Origin: JAUWCL01 sp964599375
GTDB taxonomy: Bacteria > Krumholzibacteriota > Krumholzibacteriia > Krumholzibacteriales > Krumholzibacteriaceae
Assembly: GCA_964599375.1 (NCBI GenBank)
Contig: CAZREW010000006.1
Coordinates: 135,378 to 199,377, forward strand
DNA length: 64,000 bases
Direction: 5' to 3'
The translations under genes and the position numbers were made by a program. The notes under the pieces were generated by a model. It did no database searches, was not told where the DNA came from, and saw only the letters and a program-made list of their open reading frames with translations. Of the stretch, positions 9,295 through 17,214 are shown one piece after another; within the stretch, counting starts at the first letter, position 1; every line of letters starts with the position of its first letter.

Positions 9295-9537
9295 ATGAGG
9301 GCAAGAGCTTTCGTGCTATTAACTCTCGCGGCAGGCGCTTCGAGAGACGTGCTTGCGAGGCTGAAGAAGATGGATTTCGTCGCCGAGGTCCACGCGGTAT
9401 CGGGACCGTACGACATGATAGCCGTAGTGGACGGGGCCACCTTCAACGAGATAGGCGTTTCGGTGGTGGAGAAGATGCAACCCGTTCCGGGGATCATCAA
9501 GACTATCACCTGCAACGTGATATTTCTCGAGAACTGA
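9295..9537 (+). CDS. Stand-alone Lrp/AsnC effector-binding (RAM) domain protein
   Basis: An 80-residue protein equal to the C-terminal RAM domain of Lrp/AsnC regulators without the N-terminal helix-turn-helix. The pattern VLLTLAAGASRDVLARLKKM ... VHAVSGPYDMIAVV ... PGIIKTITCNV matches the beta-alpha-beta-beta-alpha-beta fold, with the Gly-x-Tyr-Asp turn that shapes the ligand pocket. Such single-domain proteins form dimers and higher rings and can bind amino acids or partner with full-length Lrp proteins. The start is ATG with AGGAGAC upstream. It sits 69 nt before the GT-C gene; no functional link is evident. Confidence 0.88.
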   Translation: MRARAFVLLTLAAGASRDVLARLKKMDFVAEVHAVSGPYDMIAVVDGATFNEIGVSVVEKMQPVPGIIKTITCNVIFLEN

Positions 9538-9606
9538 GACGCACGACGTGTTTCAACGGGACAGGCATCTGCCCGAGGCACGGAATAATCGGTCCGGGGG
9601 ACGGGA

Positions 9607-11160
9607 ATGAACCCGACGATCAGAAATGCCATGCTCGCGGCCGCCGTTGCGGCGGTCTTCGCCGCCGGCCTCTGGTGGTTCAACTACATACCGGATGACG
9701 CCTACATCGGGATGAGATATGCCCGCAACGTGGCCGAGGGCAAAGGCCTCGTCTTCAACCCCGGCGAACGTGTCGAGGGTTACACGGATTTCCTCTGGAT
9801 CATGATACTGGCGGCGGCTGTAAAGGCCGGCGTTCCGCTCGTCGTGGGAAGCAGGGTCCTGAGCCTTCTCTTCTCTGTCGGGACCCTCATCCTCAGCTGG
9901 CGGGCCTGCGACTCGATCCTGACTGAGAAGGAAAGGGGACTGGCCGGACCGGGCGTCGCGGCCGCGGCGCCGCTGATCCTCGCGGCCTCGGCACCTTTTA
10001 TGACCTGGGCCCTCTCGGGCACCGAGATCCCCCTGTTCACCTTCCTTCTCACTGCCGGGATGCTCCTGCTTCTGACAGGGCACGGCCCCCGCTCCGTATT
10101 CACGGTATTCGCGGTCCTGACCCTCGTCCGCCCTGAAGGCGCGGCCTGGTATATCCTCGCGGGCGCCCTGCTCGTCGCTCGCGGCGAGAGGCCGCGCAGG
10201 GTGGCGGCCGGGGGGATCCTGATCGCGTCCCTGCTCCTCGCCCCCTATGTGATCTGGAAGACCCTCTATTTCGGCAGCGTCCTGCCGAACACCTTCTACG
10301 CCAAGACCGGCGCTCAAGCTGTTCAGCTTCGCAACGGCGCCGCCTACACGATGCGGTTCGCCGCGTGGTACATCTGGCTCCCGGCGGCCTCGGTCTTCTT
10401 CTTCCTCACTGGCGGGCGGCGGGCATCCCGGCGCCGCGGTGATTTCGGGCGGCTGACCGTACCTCTCTCGTTTATCGCCCTGAACTGGACCATAGTGACA
10501 GCCTTCGGCGGGGACTGGATGCCGCAGTTCAGGCTCCTGGTCCCCTCACTCCCCGCCATCGCAATCATGGCGGCAGCAGCGATCCCCGGCGCGGCGGCCT
10601 TTGCCGCGGCGGGCGGGGATAAGGCGCCATCACATCGCACCACCGCCTGGCTGTCCGCCGCGGTGGCGGCGATATTCGCCAGCGTCGCGATGGCGCCTGC
10701 CTCCTCCGGTTACGAGGACCTCAGACGCGAGCGGCTCGTAGTAAGGGCCTTCGGATGGGTCGGCGAGATCCTGGGAGATAGGCTCCCCGAGGGGACGGTC
10801 CTCGGCTGCGGGTCCACGGGGGCGATCGGATACTACAGCGGGCTACCTGTAGTCGACATCCTCGGGCTGACCGAACCGGAGATCGCCAGAAAGGGAAAGA
10901 TAGTCTCCAGCCAGCCAGGGCACATGAAGGCCCTCGGATCTTACGTCCTCGACAGGAAGCCCGACCTGCTGCTCCTCGGCAATGTCCAGATACACAGGGG
11001 AAGGCGCCAGGAAGATCTCGAGAAGATCAAGGTCCAGGAAATGGATATCGTCCTCGATCCCCGCTTCAGCGTCGATTACAGGTTCGTCAACCTTCCGCTC
11101 GGTGGAGGATTCTTCCTATCCTGCTACAGTCGTTCCGGTTCGGCTGTCTTTTCCGAATAA
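9607..11160 (+). CDS. GT-C glycosyltransferase, AftB-like membrane protein
   Basis: A 517-residue membrane protein. After the first helix it carries DDAYIGMRYARNVAEGKG and then NPGERVEGYTDFLW (about residues 25-65), the signature of the mycobacterial AftB-like arabinofuranosyltransferase group (GT89) and related bacterial GT-C proteins that use polyprenyl-linked sugars. About ten helices follow, then a periplasmic C-terminal domain (from about residue 375) with a GxIGYYSGLPVVDILGL motif common in this group. ATG at 9607 follows GGGGGACGGGA. The 3' end overlaps the convergent O-antigen ligase gene by 37 nt. Sugar and acceptor are unknown. Confidence 0.7.
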   Translation: MNPTIRNAMLAAAVAAVFAAGLWWFNYIPDDAYIGMRYARNVAEGKGLVFNPGERVEGYTDFLWIMILAAAVKAGVPLVVGSRVLSLLFSVGTLILSWRACDSILTEKERGLAGPGVAAAAPLILAASAPFMTWALSGTEIPLFTFLLTAGMLLLLTGHGPRSVFTVFAVLTLVRPEGAAWYILAGALLVARGERPRRVAAGGILIASLLLAPYVIWKTLYFGSVLPNTFYAKTGAQAVQLRNGAAYTMRFAAWYIWLPAASVFFFLTGGRRASRRRGDFGRLTVPLSFIALNWTIVTAFGGDWMPQFRLLVPSLPAIAIMAAAAIPGAAAFAAAGGDKAPSHRTTAWLSAAVAAIFASVAMAPASSGYEDLRRERLVVRAFGWVGEILGDRLPEGTVLGCGSTGAIGYYSGLPVVDILGLTEPEIARKGKIVSSQPGHMKALGSYVLDRKPDLLLLGNVQIHRGRRQEDLEKIKVQEMDIVLDPRFSVDYRFVNLPLGGGFFLSCYSRSGSAVFSE

Positions 11161-12482
11161 GCGGCGCTGGCCAGCGACGGGATTATCAGCCATACCCAGA
11201 GGATGAACTCGTACCCGACCGGTATGAAAGTCGCGTTCACTACCACGGCGATCTGCTGGACCATGAGGAACCTGCCCAGTCTCGCCCTGTCCGGATCGGA
11301 TCTCGAGCCCATCATCGACCGTATGATGAAGATATTCCTGATGAATATCGTTGAAAGAACCAGCAGGCCCGGCAGGCCCAGCTCCGAGAAGACCTGCAGG
11401 AAGGCGTTATGGACCACCTTGGTGAATGGGAGAAAGCGGGAGGCCTGGAATATGAAGTTACCCAACCCCACGCCGAAGACCGGGTTCTCGATCCCCATGA
11501 TAAAAGCGACCTTCAGGGTCTGTACCCTGATAAGGATCGCATAATCCCGGGAAACGTGCTTTGTCGCCTCATAGAGGGTGATGATGCGATCCCAGTAAAG
11601 CGCGGGAGCAGCCACGGCCAGGATGATCGCGCCCGCCGCGGCGACCGCAAGGACAGCGCGGTTTTTTCTCTCCACCACAAGCGTGGCGGCGAGTATCACC
11701 AGCAGGCCTACGAAACCGCCCCTGGAGAAACTCAGCATGAGGACGAATACAGTGCCTGCCAGGGCGGCCACGATGACGGGCCTCACATACCAGGGCCTGT
11801 CGAACCTGGCCAGCAGGAAGAGAAGGATGGGGATTATGAATATCTGGTGAAAGGCGAAGATGTTCGCCTCGAGCTGATACCCTTCGTAACGCAGGACGCC
11901 CTCTCCCCAGATGAGTGTCTTCGAGGCATAGTCCCCCGGCGGCGGGACCAGCAGCGGCAGGAAATCGCTGATCATAGTCGCCGCGGTCAACACTATGAGA
12001 AACGCGAAAAAGTTCTTCCTCGAAGGCGCCAGGACCAGCAGCGCGGCGATGACGAGGACAACACCAAGCAGCGACTCGAACGCGTGCGCGGAAGTGCGCA
12101 GGTCCTCGGCGAACGCCATCGAATGAAACGCTATCAGGACGAACGCGAGTATCAGCACGGAAAGAAATTTGTCCTTCAGCGCGAACCTGCGGCCGTCGAG
12201 CCAGACAGCGACCATCGAAGCCACCAGGAGAAGGGACAGGGGCCTGAACAGCCTCACCGGCAGGAAAATATCGAAATTGGTGAATCTCATGAATACGATT
12301 ATAGCCAGCACGTACTCAGGCCGCGACACCAGCAGCAGGATCGCCGGGAGCGCCAGGCCGGCCATTATCAGAAGCCTCGTCGCCCCGGACGGAAGCAGCA
12401 GTGCGGCTGCGGTGACAACCGCGGCCGCCGCGAGCGCTGCGGCGACAAGCCTCCAGCTGACCGTGTGCGTCCCGACCTTCAT
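11124..12482 (-). CDS. O-antigen ligase/polymerase-like protein (Wzy_C/WaaL family)
   Basis: A 452-residue protein with about 11-12 membrane helices. The large-loop flank SFSRGGFVGLL (about residues 250-260) and FGVGLGNF (about residue 340) are the typical Wzy_C/WaaL landmarks, the first containing the conserved Arg of the periplasmic active loop. It should polymerise or ligate surface polysaccharide on the periplasmic side. The ATG overlaps the stop of the upstream Wzz-like gene in ATGA, so the two are co-translated. The 3' end overlaps the convergent GT-C gene by 37 nt. Confidence 0.82.
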   Translation of the reverse strand: MKVGTHTVSWRLVAAALAAAAVVTAAALLLPSGATRLLIMAGLALPAILLLVSRPEYVLAIIVFMRFTNFDIFLPVRLFRPLSLLLVASMVAVWLDGRRFALKDKFLSVLILAFVLIAFHSMAFAEDLRTSAHAFESLLGVVLVIAALLVLAPSRKNFFAFLIVLTAATMISDFLPLLVPPPGDYASKTLIWGEGVLRYEGYQLEANIFAFHQIFIIPILLFLLARFDRPWYVRPVIVAALAGTVFVLMLSFSRGGFVGLLVILAATLVVERKNRAVLAVAAAGAIILAVAAPALYWDRIITLYEATKHVSRDYAILIRVQTLKVAFIMGIENPVFGVGLGNFIFQASRFLPFTKVVHNAFLQVFSELGLPGLLVLSTIFIRNIFIIRSMMGSRSDPDRARLGRFLMVQQIAVVVNATFIPVGYEFILWVWLIIPSLASAAYSEKTAEPERL

Positions 12483-13591
12483 CCGACCGGTCCTCCAGGA
12501 CTCTTTTCCCTCTCAGCCATCTTCTCGCGGACCAGTATCACGAAACAGGCCCACAGGACGCTCGCCATCGTAAGTATGATCACTATCTGCTTCCTTTTCG
12601 GCCAGCTCCTTCTCTCAGGGACAACTGGGGGATCGATGACCCGGATGGCGCTGACCCGGCTGTTCGCCGTTATCCTCGCGTCCTCGAGCTTGATCCTCAG
12701 ATAGGCCAGCGCGAATTCCTGCGCCATCCTCTCGGCCACCATGCCGAGATATTCCGTGGTGAGCCCGGGCATTTCGGAAAGAGGCGGGAAAAGTGCCTCG
12801 GCTCCTCGTGTCTCGGCCACCCTTTCGATCTCATCCTTTAGCTTATCGATCTCCAGGTCGATACTCCGCAGGTCGGATGAGTCCTCCCTGTGCGTGACGC
12901 TCATCACGCCGCGCTCCACCTCGAGAGCGCTCACCCTGGCGGCAAGGGCCCCGATTAGCTTGAAAGCGGCTCTGGCCTGGCTTTCTATCTCGAAGACGCC
13001 TTTTGATGCCATGTATTCGCTGAGGACCGAGTCGGCGGCGTCCCTTTCTCTCTCTCCCCGGGCAAGCTCTTCCTCGAGATAAGCGATCCTGCCCCTGGCA
13101 TTCTCCACGTTGAGCTCGATGAGGATACTGTCCAGCAATTCGATGTAGGCAGCAGTCATGTCTCTCGCCAGGACCGCCTCCCGGGCCTCGACCGCTATCT
13201 CAAGGACTCCTTCGTCCCTGACGTTCACGTAGGTCCTCCTGCCGAGCTGCTTCCGCGCCTCCGCGATAGTATCCTTGCCGTACATCTCCCTGAGGTCGAA
13301 CCTCGAATCCATAAGGTCGGCCATCCTGTAGCTGCGGACGATGTAGTCGATGATATAGTTCCTGCCCACGCGTATGAATGTGGCGTACGACTCGCTGAAA
13401 GCGCCGAGACGGGAAAGGAAACTGGCGGACCCGGCAAGTTCCCGCTCGACGCCGCCCGGGATGAACGCCGCCATCGAGATGTACTTCGACGGAAGGACGA
13501 GGCTTATCAAGGCCGATATTACGAATCCCGCCGATGCCGCCAGGGCTATCGTCTTCTTCTTGCGCAGTATCAGCGACAGGAAAGAAAGCAT
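12479..13591 (-). CDS. Wzz/GumC-type polysaccharide chain-length regulator
   Basis: A 370-residue bitopic inner-membrane protein. TM1 (TIALAASAGFVISALISLVL) is followed by a YISMAAFIPGG strand (the Wzz domain) and a long coiled-coil periplasmic region (about residues 140-300). A Pro-rich segment, DPPVVPERRSWPKR, precedes TM2 at about residues 340-360, as in Wzz/GumC/Lpp chain-length co-polymerases. No kinase domain follows. The ATG at 13591 is chosen because AAGGAG lies 6 nt upstream; a TTG at 13612 would add seven residues. Its stop overlaps the start of the O-antigen ligase gene. Confidence 0.85.
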   Translation of the reverse strand: MLSFLSLILRKKKTIALAASAGFVISALISLVLPSKYISMAAFIPGGVERELAGSASFLSRLGAFSESYATFIRVGRNYIIDYIVRSYRMADLMDSRFDLREMYGKDTIAEARKQLGRRTYVNVRDEGVLEIAVEAREAVLARDMTAAYIELLDSILIELNVENARGRIAYLEEELARGERERDAADSVLSEYMASKGVFEIESQARAAFKLIGALAARVSALEVERGVMSVTHREDSSDLRSIDLEIDKLKDEIERVAETRGAEALFPPLSEMPGLTTEYLGMVAERMAQEFALAYLRIKLEDARITANSRVSAIRVIDPPVVPERRSWPKRKQIVIILTMASVLWACFVILVREKMAEREKSPGGPVG

Positions 13592-13627
13592 CCGGTTCTC
13601 CTTGCCCGGCAATGTCCGGGCCGTTAC

Positions 13628-15583
13628 CTAGGGCCCCTCGAGCCTCTGCAGCAGGCCGAGGAGATCTTCGTCTCCGGGAGCCAGCTCGAGCGCCCTCCTG
13701 ACCCACATGATCGCCTCATCTACCCGTCCCTCGGAGTATGCCATTCTCGAGAGTAGCTTGCAGGCCGTGATCATCTCATTCCTGCGCCCGGATCTCCAGG
13801 CCTGATCATACAACGTCCTGGCTTCGGAGCGCATCCCCAGTTCTTCGAGAAGGTATCCATACTCGAGGGCGAGTCTCGGAAAATCAGGCGCGCTCTCCCA
13901 CGCCAGCCTGTAATATCCGGCCGCCCGTTCCTTCTGACCGGCCCTGCTGAGCGCGCGAGCGAGGTTTATCATGTTCTCCACACTCTCCGGATCGAGCCTC
14001 ATCGCCTCCTCGAAGGCCTTCAGCGCTCTGTCACCGTCGCCCGAGCTCATGTAGTGATTGCCGAGAAACGTATACGTAGCGCTCCTGTTCACCTCGAACA
14101 TCTCCCTGCCCGAGACGAACGCGAAGAAGAGGACCGTGGCGGCGGCCCCGGCCGCGGCGGACTTCCACATCCGTGCCGATATCCTCCCGGCCGTCCAGGC
14201 CGTGAAGTATCCCGCAGAAGCGGTGAGCACCGGGATGGACGGCAGCCTGTATCTCGTGTTGAAGTAGAACAGGATCACCGCTGCCATCGATGAGGCGAGG
14301 AATATCGCCAGGGGCCACCTGCCCGGGCTGGACCATATGGCGAGAAAGGCTCCCGTAAAGGCCAGCGCCGAGATCAGCGAGAATCTCATGAAGAGCAGCC
14401 TGAAGACGGGGCATTCCTTCCGCATCAGGCCTATATCTACAATATCGCCCATCTCTCCGCCGTTCCAGAAGAGAAGGAACTTGCGGCCGAGAAGGACCAG
14501 CCAGCCCCCCGGATCCGAGACGATCCGCTCGCGGGCCCGGGCCGACCAGAAAGCCGATACCTCCGAGTCAGTCATCTTACTCCCCCCGGCCCTCTCGGCA
14601 GCGATCCTCGAGTCCTCGATCAGGCCCCGCATGTCGCGCCTCATCCCCTCGGGCGGATCGTAAAGCCCCCGCGCCCCGCGCATATTGCCGATGTAGAGGT
14701 TGATCCCCCCGTGAGCCGATAAGGGCACTATCGAGCCTGTCCTCGAGGCGTTGTATATCGAGGCTGGCGCCGTCATCACGATCAGCCCCGCCGCGAAGTA
14801 CAGGGGCAGCTTCAGCCTCTTCCAGCCCTTCCCGGCGGCAGCGAAGAGCCACCCCGCCAGGAGCGGCGCGAGGAGAAGAAAGATATTGGGCCGGCCCATA
14901 ACACCGGCTCCGGACAGGATGCCGAGGAAAACGGCCGCGGCTGCGGGGGGGACTCTGCGCCCGGTGACCCTGATGTCGCCTTCACCCCGCAACGCGCGGC
15001 AGAGCGCGAGAGCGGTGAAGAACGAGGCGGCCATTATCAGTGTGACCAGGCTGGTCGCCAGAAGGCTTCCCTCGTAGAGAAGAAGCTGCGGGTAAAGAAG
15101 AGCAAGCGCCGCGGCCGTGACTCCCGCGACGTCGCCGCTTACCCGGCCCCGGCCCTTCGCCCGTGACTTTCCCGTGCCGCCGTCGCTGTCGATACCGCTG
15201 GCGAGCATCCTCGCCGACAGGAATATCAGCCAGAGTGTCAACAGCCCCGCCAACGCCTGGATGATCCTGGGCGCAAGCAGGCCGGCGCCGAATACCTTGA
15301 AGACACACGCCAGAAAGAATGGATAGAGGGGGTTGAAGGTCAGTCCTCCATGCGGCAGGCCTCCGCCGGAGACGATCGCCGATCCGAGGTCGTGATAGAA
15401 CCGCATATCGAGCGGCAGTATCTCTCCGAGATCGCTTCTGGAGAGCTGGACGAGAAAAACGGCTCTCACGGATGCGGCAGCGGCTAGGATCGCTAGCATG
15501 ACGATCAGTGCCCATCGGGGCCTCTTCGACCGACCGGCAGCGGCGCTGCAGTTCCTCGCGTTACCTTTCATCGTTTCCATCAT
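13628..15583 (-). CDS. GT39-like membrane glycosyltransferase with C-terminal TPR repeats
   Basis: About 651 residues. TM1 is followed by an acidic external loop (DMRFYHDLGSAIV) and NPLYPFFLACVFKVFG, the usual layout of ArnT/PMT-like GT39 proteins that use polyprenyl-phosphate sugars. About ten to twelve helices run to residue ~470. The C-terminal ~170 residues form four to five TPR units (ALKAFEEAMRLDPESVEN is one). ATG 15583 (tandem ATGATG) is preferred because an in-frame ATG at 15700 would overlap the flippase gene by 80 nt. It follows the flippase gene and precedes wzz in one leftward cluster. Confidence 0.72.
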   Translation of the reverse strand: MMETMKGNARNCSAAAGRSKRPRWALIVMLAILAAAASVRAVFLVQLSRSDLGEILPLDMRFYHDLGSAIVSGGGLPHGGLTFNPLYPFFLACVFKVFGAGLLAPRIIQALAGLLTLWLIFLSARMLASGIDSDGGTGKSRAKGRGRVSGDVAGVTAAALALLYPQLLLYEGSLLATSLVTLIMAASFFTALALCRALRGEGDIRVTGRRVPPAAAAVFLGILSGAGVMGRPNIFLLLAPLLAGWLFAAAGKGWKRLKLPLYFAAGLIVMTAPASIYNASRTGSIVPLSAHGGINLYIGNMRGARGLYDPPEGMRRDMRGLIEDSRIAAERAGGSKMTDSEVSAFWSARARERIVSDPGGWLVLLGRKFLLFWNGGEMGDIVDIGLMRKECPVFRLLFMRFSLISALAFTGAFLAIWSSPGRWPLAIFLASSMAAVILFYFNTRYRLPSIPVLTASAGYFTAWTAGRISARMWKSAAAGAAATVLFFAFVSGREMFEVNRSATYTFLGNHYMSSGDGDRALKAFEEAMRLDPESVENMINLARALSRAGQKERAAGYYRLAWESAPDFPRLALEYGYLLEELGMRSEARTLYDQAWRSGRRNEMITACKLLSRMAYSEGRVDEAIMWVRRALELAPGDEDLLGLLQRLEGP

Positions 15584-15620
15584 CGCACCGTTATCTACGC
15601 CTCGGGGCCGCGCCTCAGTC

Positions 15621-17024
15621 TCATGCTGGCCCGCCGGATCCGTTTTCGTCAGCTCCCCCGCCTCTTCGCGCCAGGCCGTAGACCGCCCTGAACGGGACAA
15701 GCAGGGCCTTGACCATCATCCAGCCGTTACGCCATGTGGGCCTGTACAGGAAGCACGCGAGAAGGCTCGCGGCCGCATACGATATGACGGTCGCCACAGC
15801 GGCGCCCATCCCGCCGTGGGCGGGTATCAGCCAGAGATTGAGAGCCACATTGAGGACCGCGCCGAGACCGCTGCTCGCGAACATGAATACGAGCCTGCCT
15901 TCGTTCAGCAGCCAGCGGCTCATCGCCACCTTGAGGAATATGAACACTCCCGCCCAGATGTGCACGGCTAGGATAGGGCCCGCTGCCGCGTACTGCCGTC
16001 CGAACAGGAGGAGGATGACCCTGTCCGAGGTGAAGGTGAAGAATACTGCCACCGCCAGCCCCAGCCACGCGAGGAAATCGTACAGCTGCTGGAGCCTCGC
16101 GTTGTATATCCCCTCCCCTCTCTCCTTTGACTTGATCAGGGCCGGAAAGACGGAGGTGGCTATCGCGACCGGTATGAAATACCACGACTCGGATATGCGG
16201 GTAGCGGCGGAATATATCCCGACCTCTCTGTCGCCGGCCATCTGCCCGAGCATCACCTGGTCTATCTTGAAATAGATGATCGCCAGAGCGCTCGAAAGTA
16301 TGAGCGCCCACGCCTGGCTGAGCAGGTTTCTGGCCCTCGCCATGCTGAACCGCCACCGGCTCAGGCTGTATCCCTGTACCCTGTAGGCGATCAACATGCC
16401 GCCGCTCGAGAGGACGGCGCTGAAGACCAGTATGACGGCGAAAGCCTGGACGGGGGCCAGCATCAGGATGGCCAGGATCCTCAGCAGATTGGCGATGACA
16501 AGAACGATGCTCTTGGCGATCACGGTGTATTTCGACTGGACCCTGGACTGGAACCAGCTGTCTATGCAGTCGAAAGCCTCCAGAAAAAGCGTGAAGGCGG
16601 TTATTCCGGTGACGAGCCGTACGACATGGTCGTCTCTGACAAGGAAGATCGCAACGATCGCGAGCAGGGACCCCGCAAGGCCCCCCGCCAGCCTCATGAC
16701 CAGGGTGGTGCCCATGATCTCGTCGCGGGCGCCGGGCTCCCTGACCAGGTCCCTTACCACAATCCCTTCGAGGCCGAGGATCGCCAGCGGGCCGAAAAGG
16801 CCGACGAACGCGGCGGCATACTGAAGGACGCCGAAATCCTCCGTGCCGAGATACCTCGCCACCCAGGCCATCACGAAGAGGGCGAAGAGCATCCTGACTA
16901 TCCTGAGCCCGAACAGCCAGCCTGCATTCGCGGCTATATCCCTCAGAGTGCCGGTGATCCTGAACCTGTCTGCTATCAATGCCTTCCCCGATCCTTCCCT
17001 GGCCCCGCGAAGGTACACGCTCAT
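15621..17024 (-). CDS. Polysaccharide flippase, Wzx/RfbX type
   Basis: A 467-residue protein with 12-14 predicted helices. The first helices carry ARYLGTEDFGVLQYA, the typical N-terminal signature of the Polysacc_synt (MOP) superfamily, and NVALNLWLIPAHGGMGAAVAT near residue 400 is the matching C-terminal one. It should flip undecaprenyl-linked oligosaccharides across the inner membrane. First gene of the leftward cluster flippase, GT39-TPR, Wzz, O-antigen ligase. The upstream ribosome binding site is weak (CAACGGGAT). Confidence 0.85.
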   Translation of the reverse strand: MSVYLRGAREGSGKALIADRFRITGTLRDIAANAGWLFGLRIVRMLFALFVMAWVARYLGTEDFGVLQYAAAFVGLFGPLAILGLEGIVVRDLVREPGARDEIMGTTLVMRLAGGLAGSLLAIVAIFLVRDDHVVRLVTGITAFTLFLEAFDCIDSWFQSRVQSKYTVIAKSIVLVIANLLRILAILMLAPVQAFAVILVFSAVLSSGGMLIAYRVQGYSLSRWRFSMARARNLLSQAWALILSSALAIIYFKIDQVMLGQMAGDREVGIYSAATRISESWYFIPVAIATSVFPALIKSKERGEGIYNARLQQLYDFLAWLGLAVAVFFTFTSDRVILLLFGRQYAAAGPILAVHIWAGVFIFLKVAMSRWLLNEGRLVFMFASSGLGAVLNVALNLWLIPAHGGMGAAVATVISYAAASLLACFLYRPTWRNGWMMVKALLVPFRAVYGLARRGGGADENGSGGPA

Positions 17025-17149
17025 ATCCCGTTGACCAGAATGGGATTATATGTGAGGCCGGCGCGCAATGAAAGCGCAAAGCAACGGGCTGCCGTCCTCC
17101 CCGCGCGCCGAGCCCGGGGCGGACGCGATGAATCTCCAGCGGGCCGCGA

Positions 17150-17178
17150 TTGCGCCCTGAGCCGGGAAATAGTATAAT
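17150..17178 (+). promoter_or_regulatory. Sigma70-like promoter of the M1 aminopeptidase gene
   Basis: TTGCGC (17150-17155), a 17-nt spacer, and TATAAT (17173-17178). The predicted transcript starts near 17185, about 30 nt before the ATG, and includes the GGGGG ribosome binding site. Confidence 0.65.
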
Positions 17179-17214
17179 TATCTGTACAAGCGAAAGTCAT
17201 ACCGGGGGTTACGA

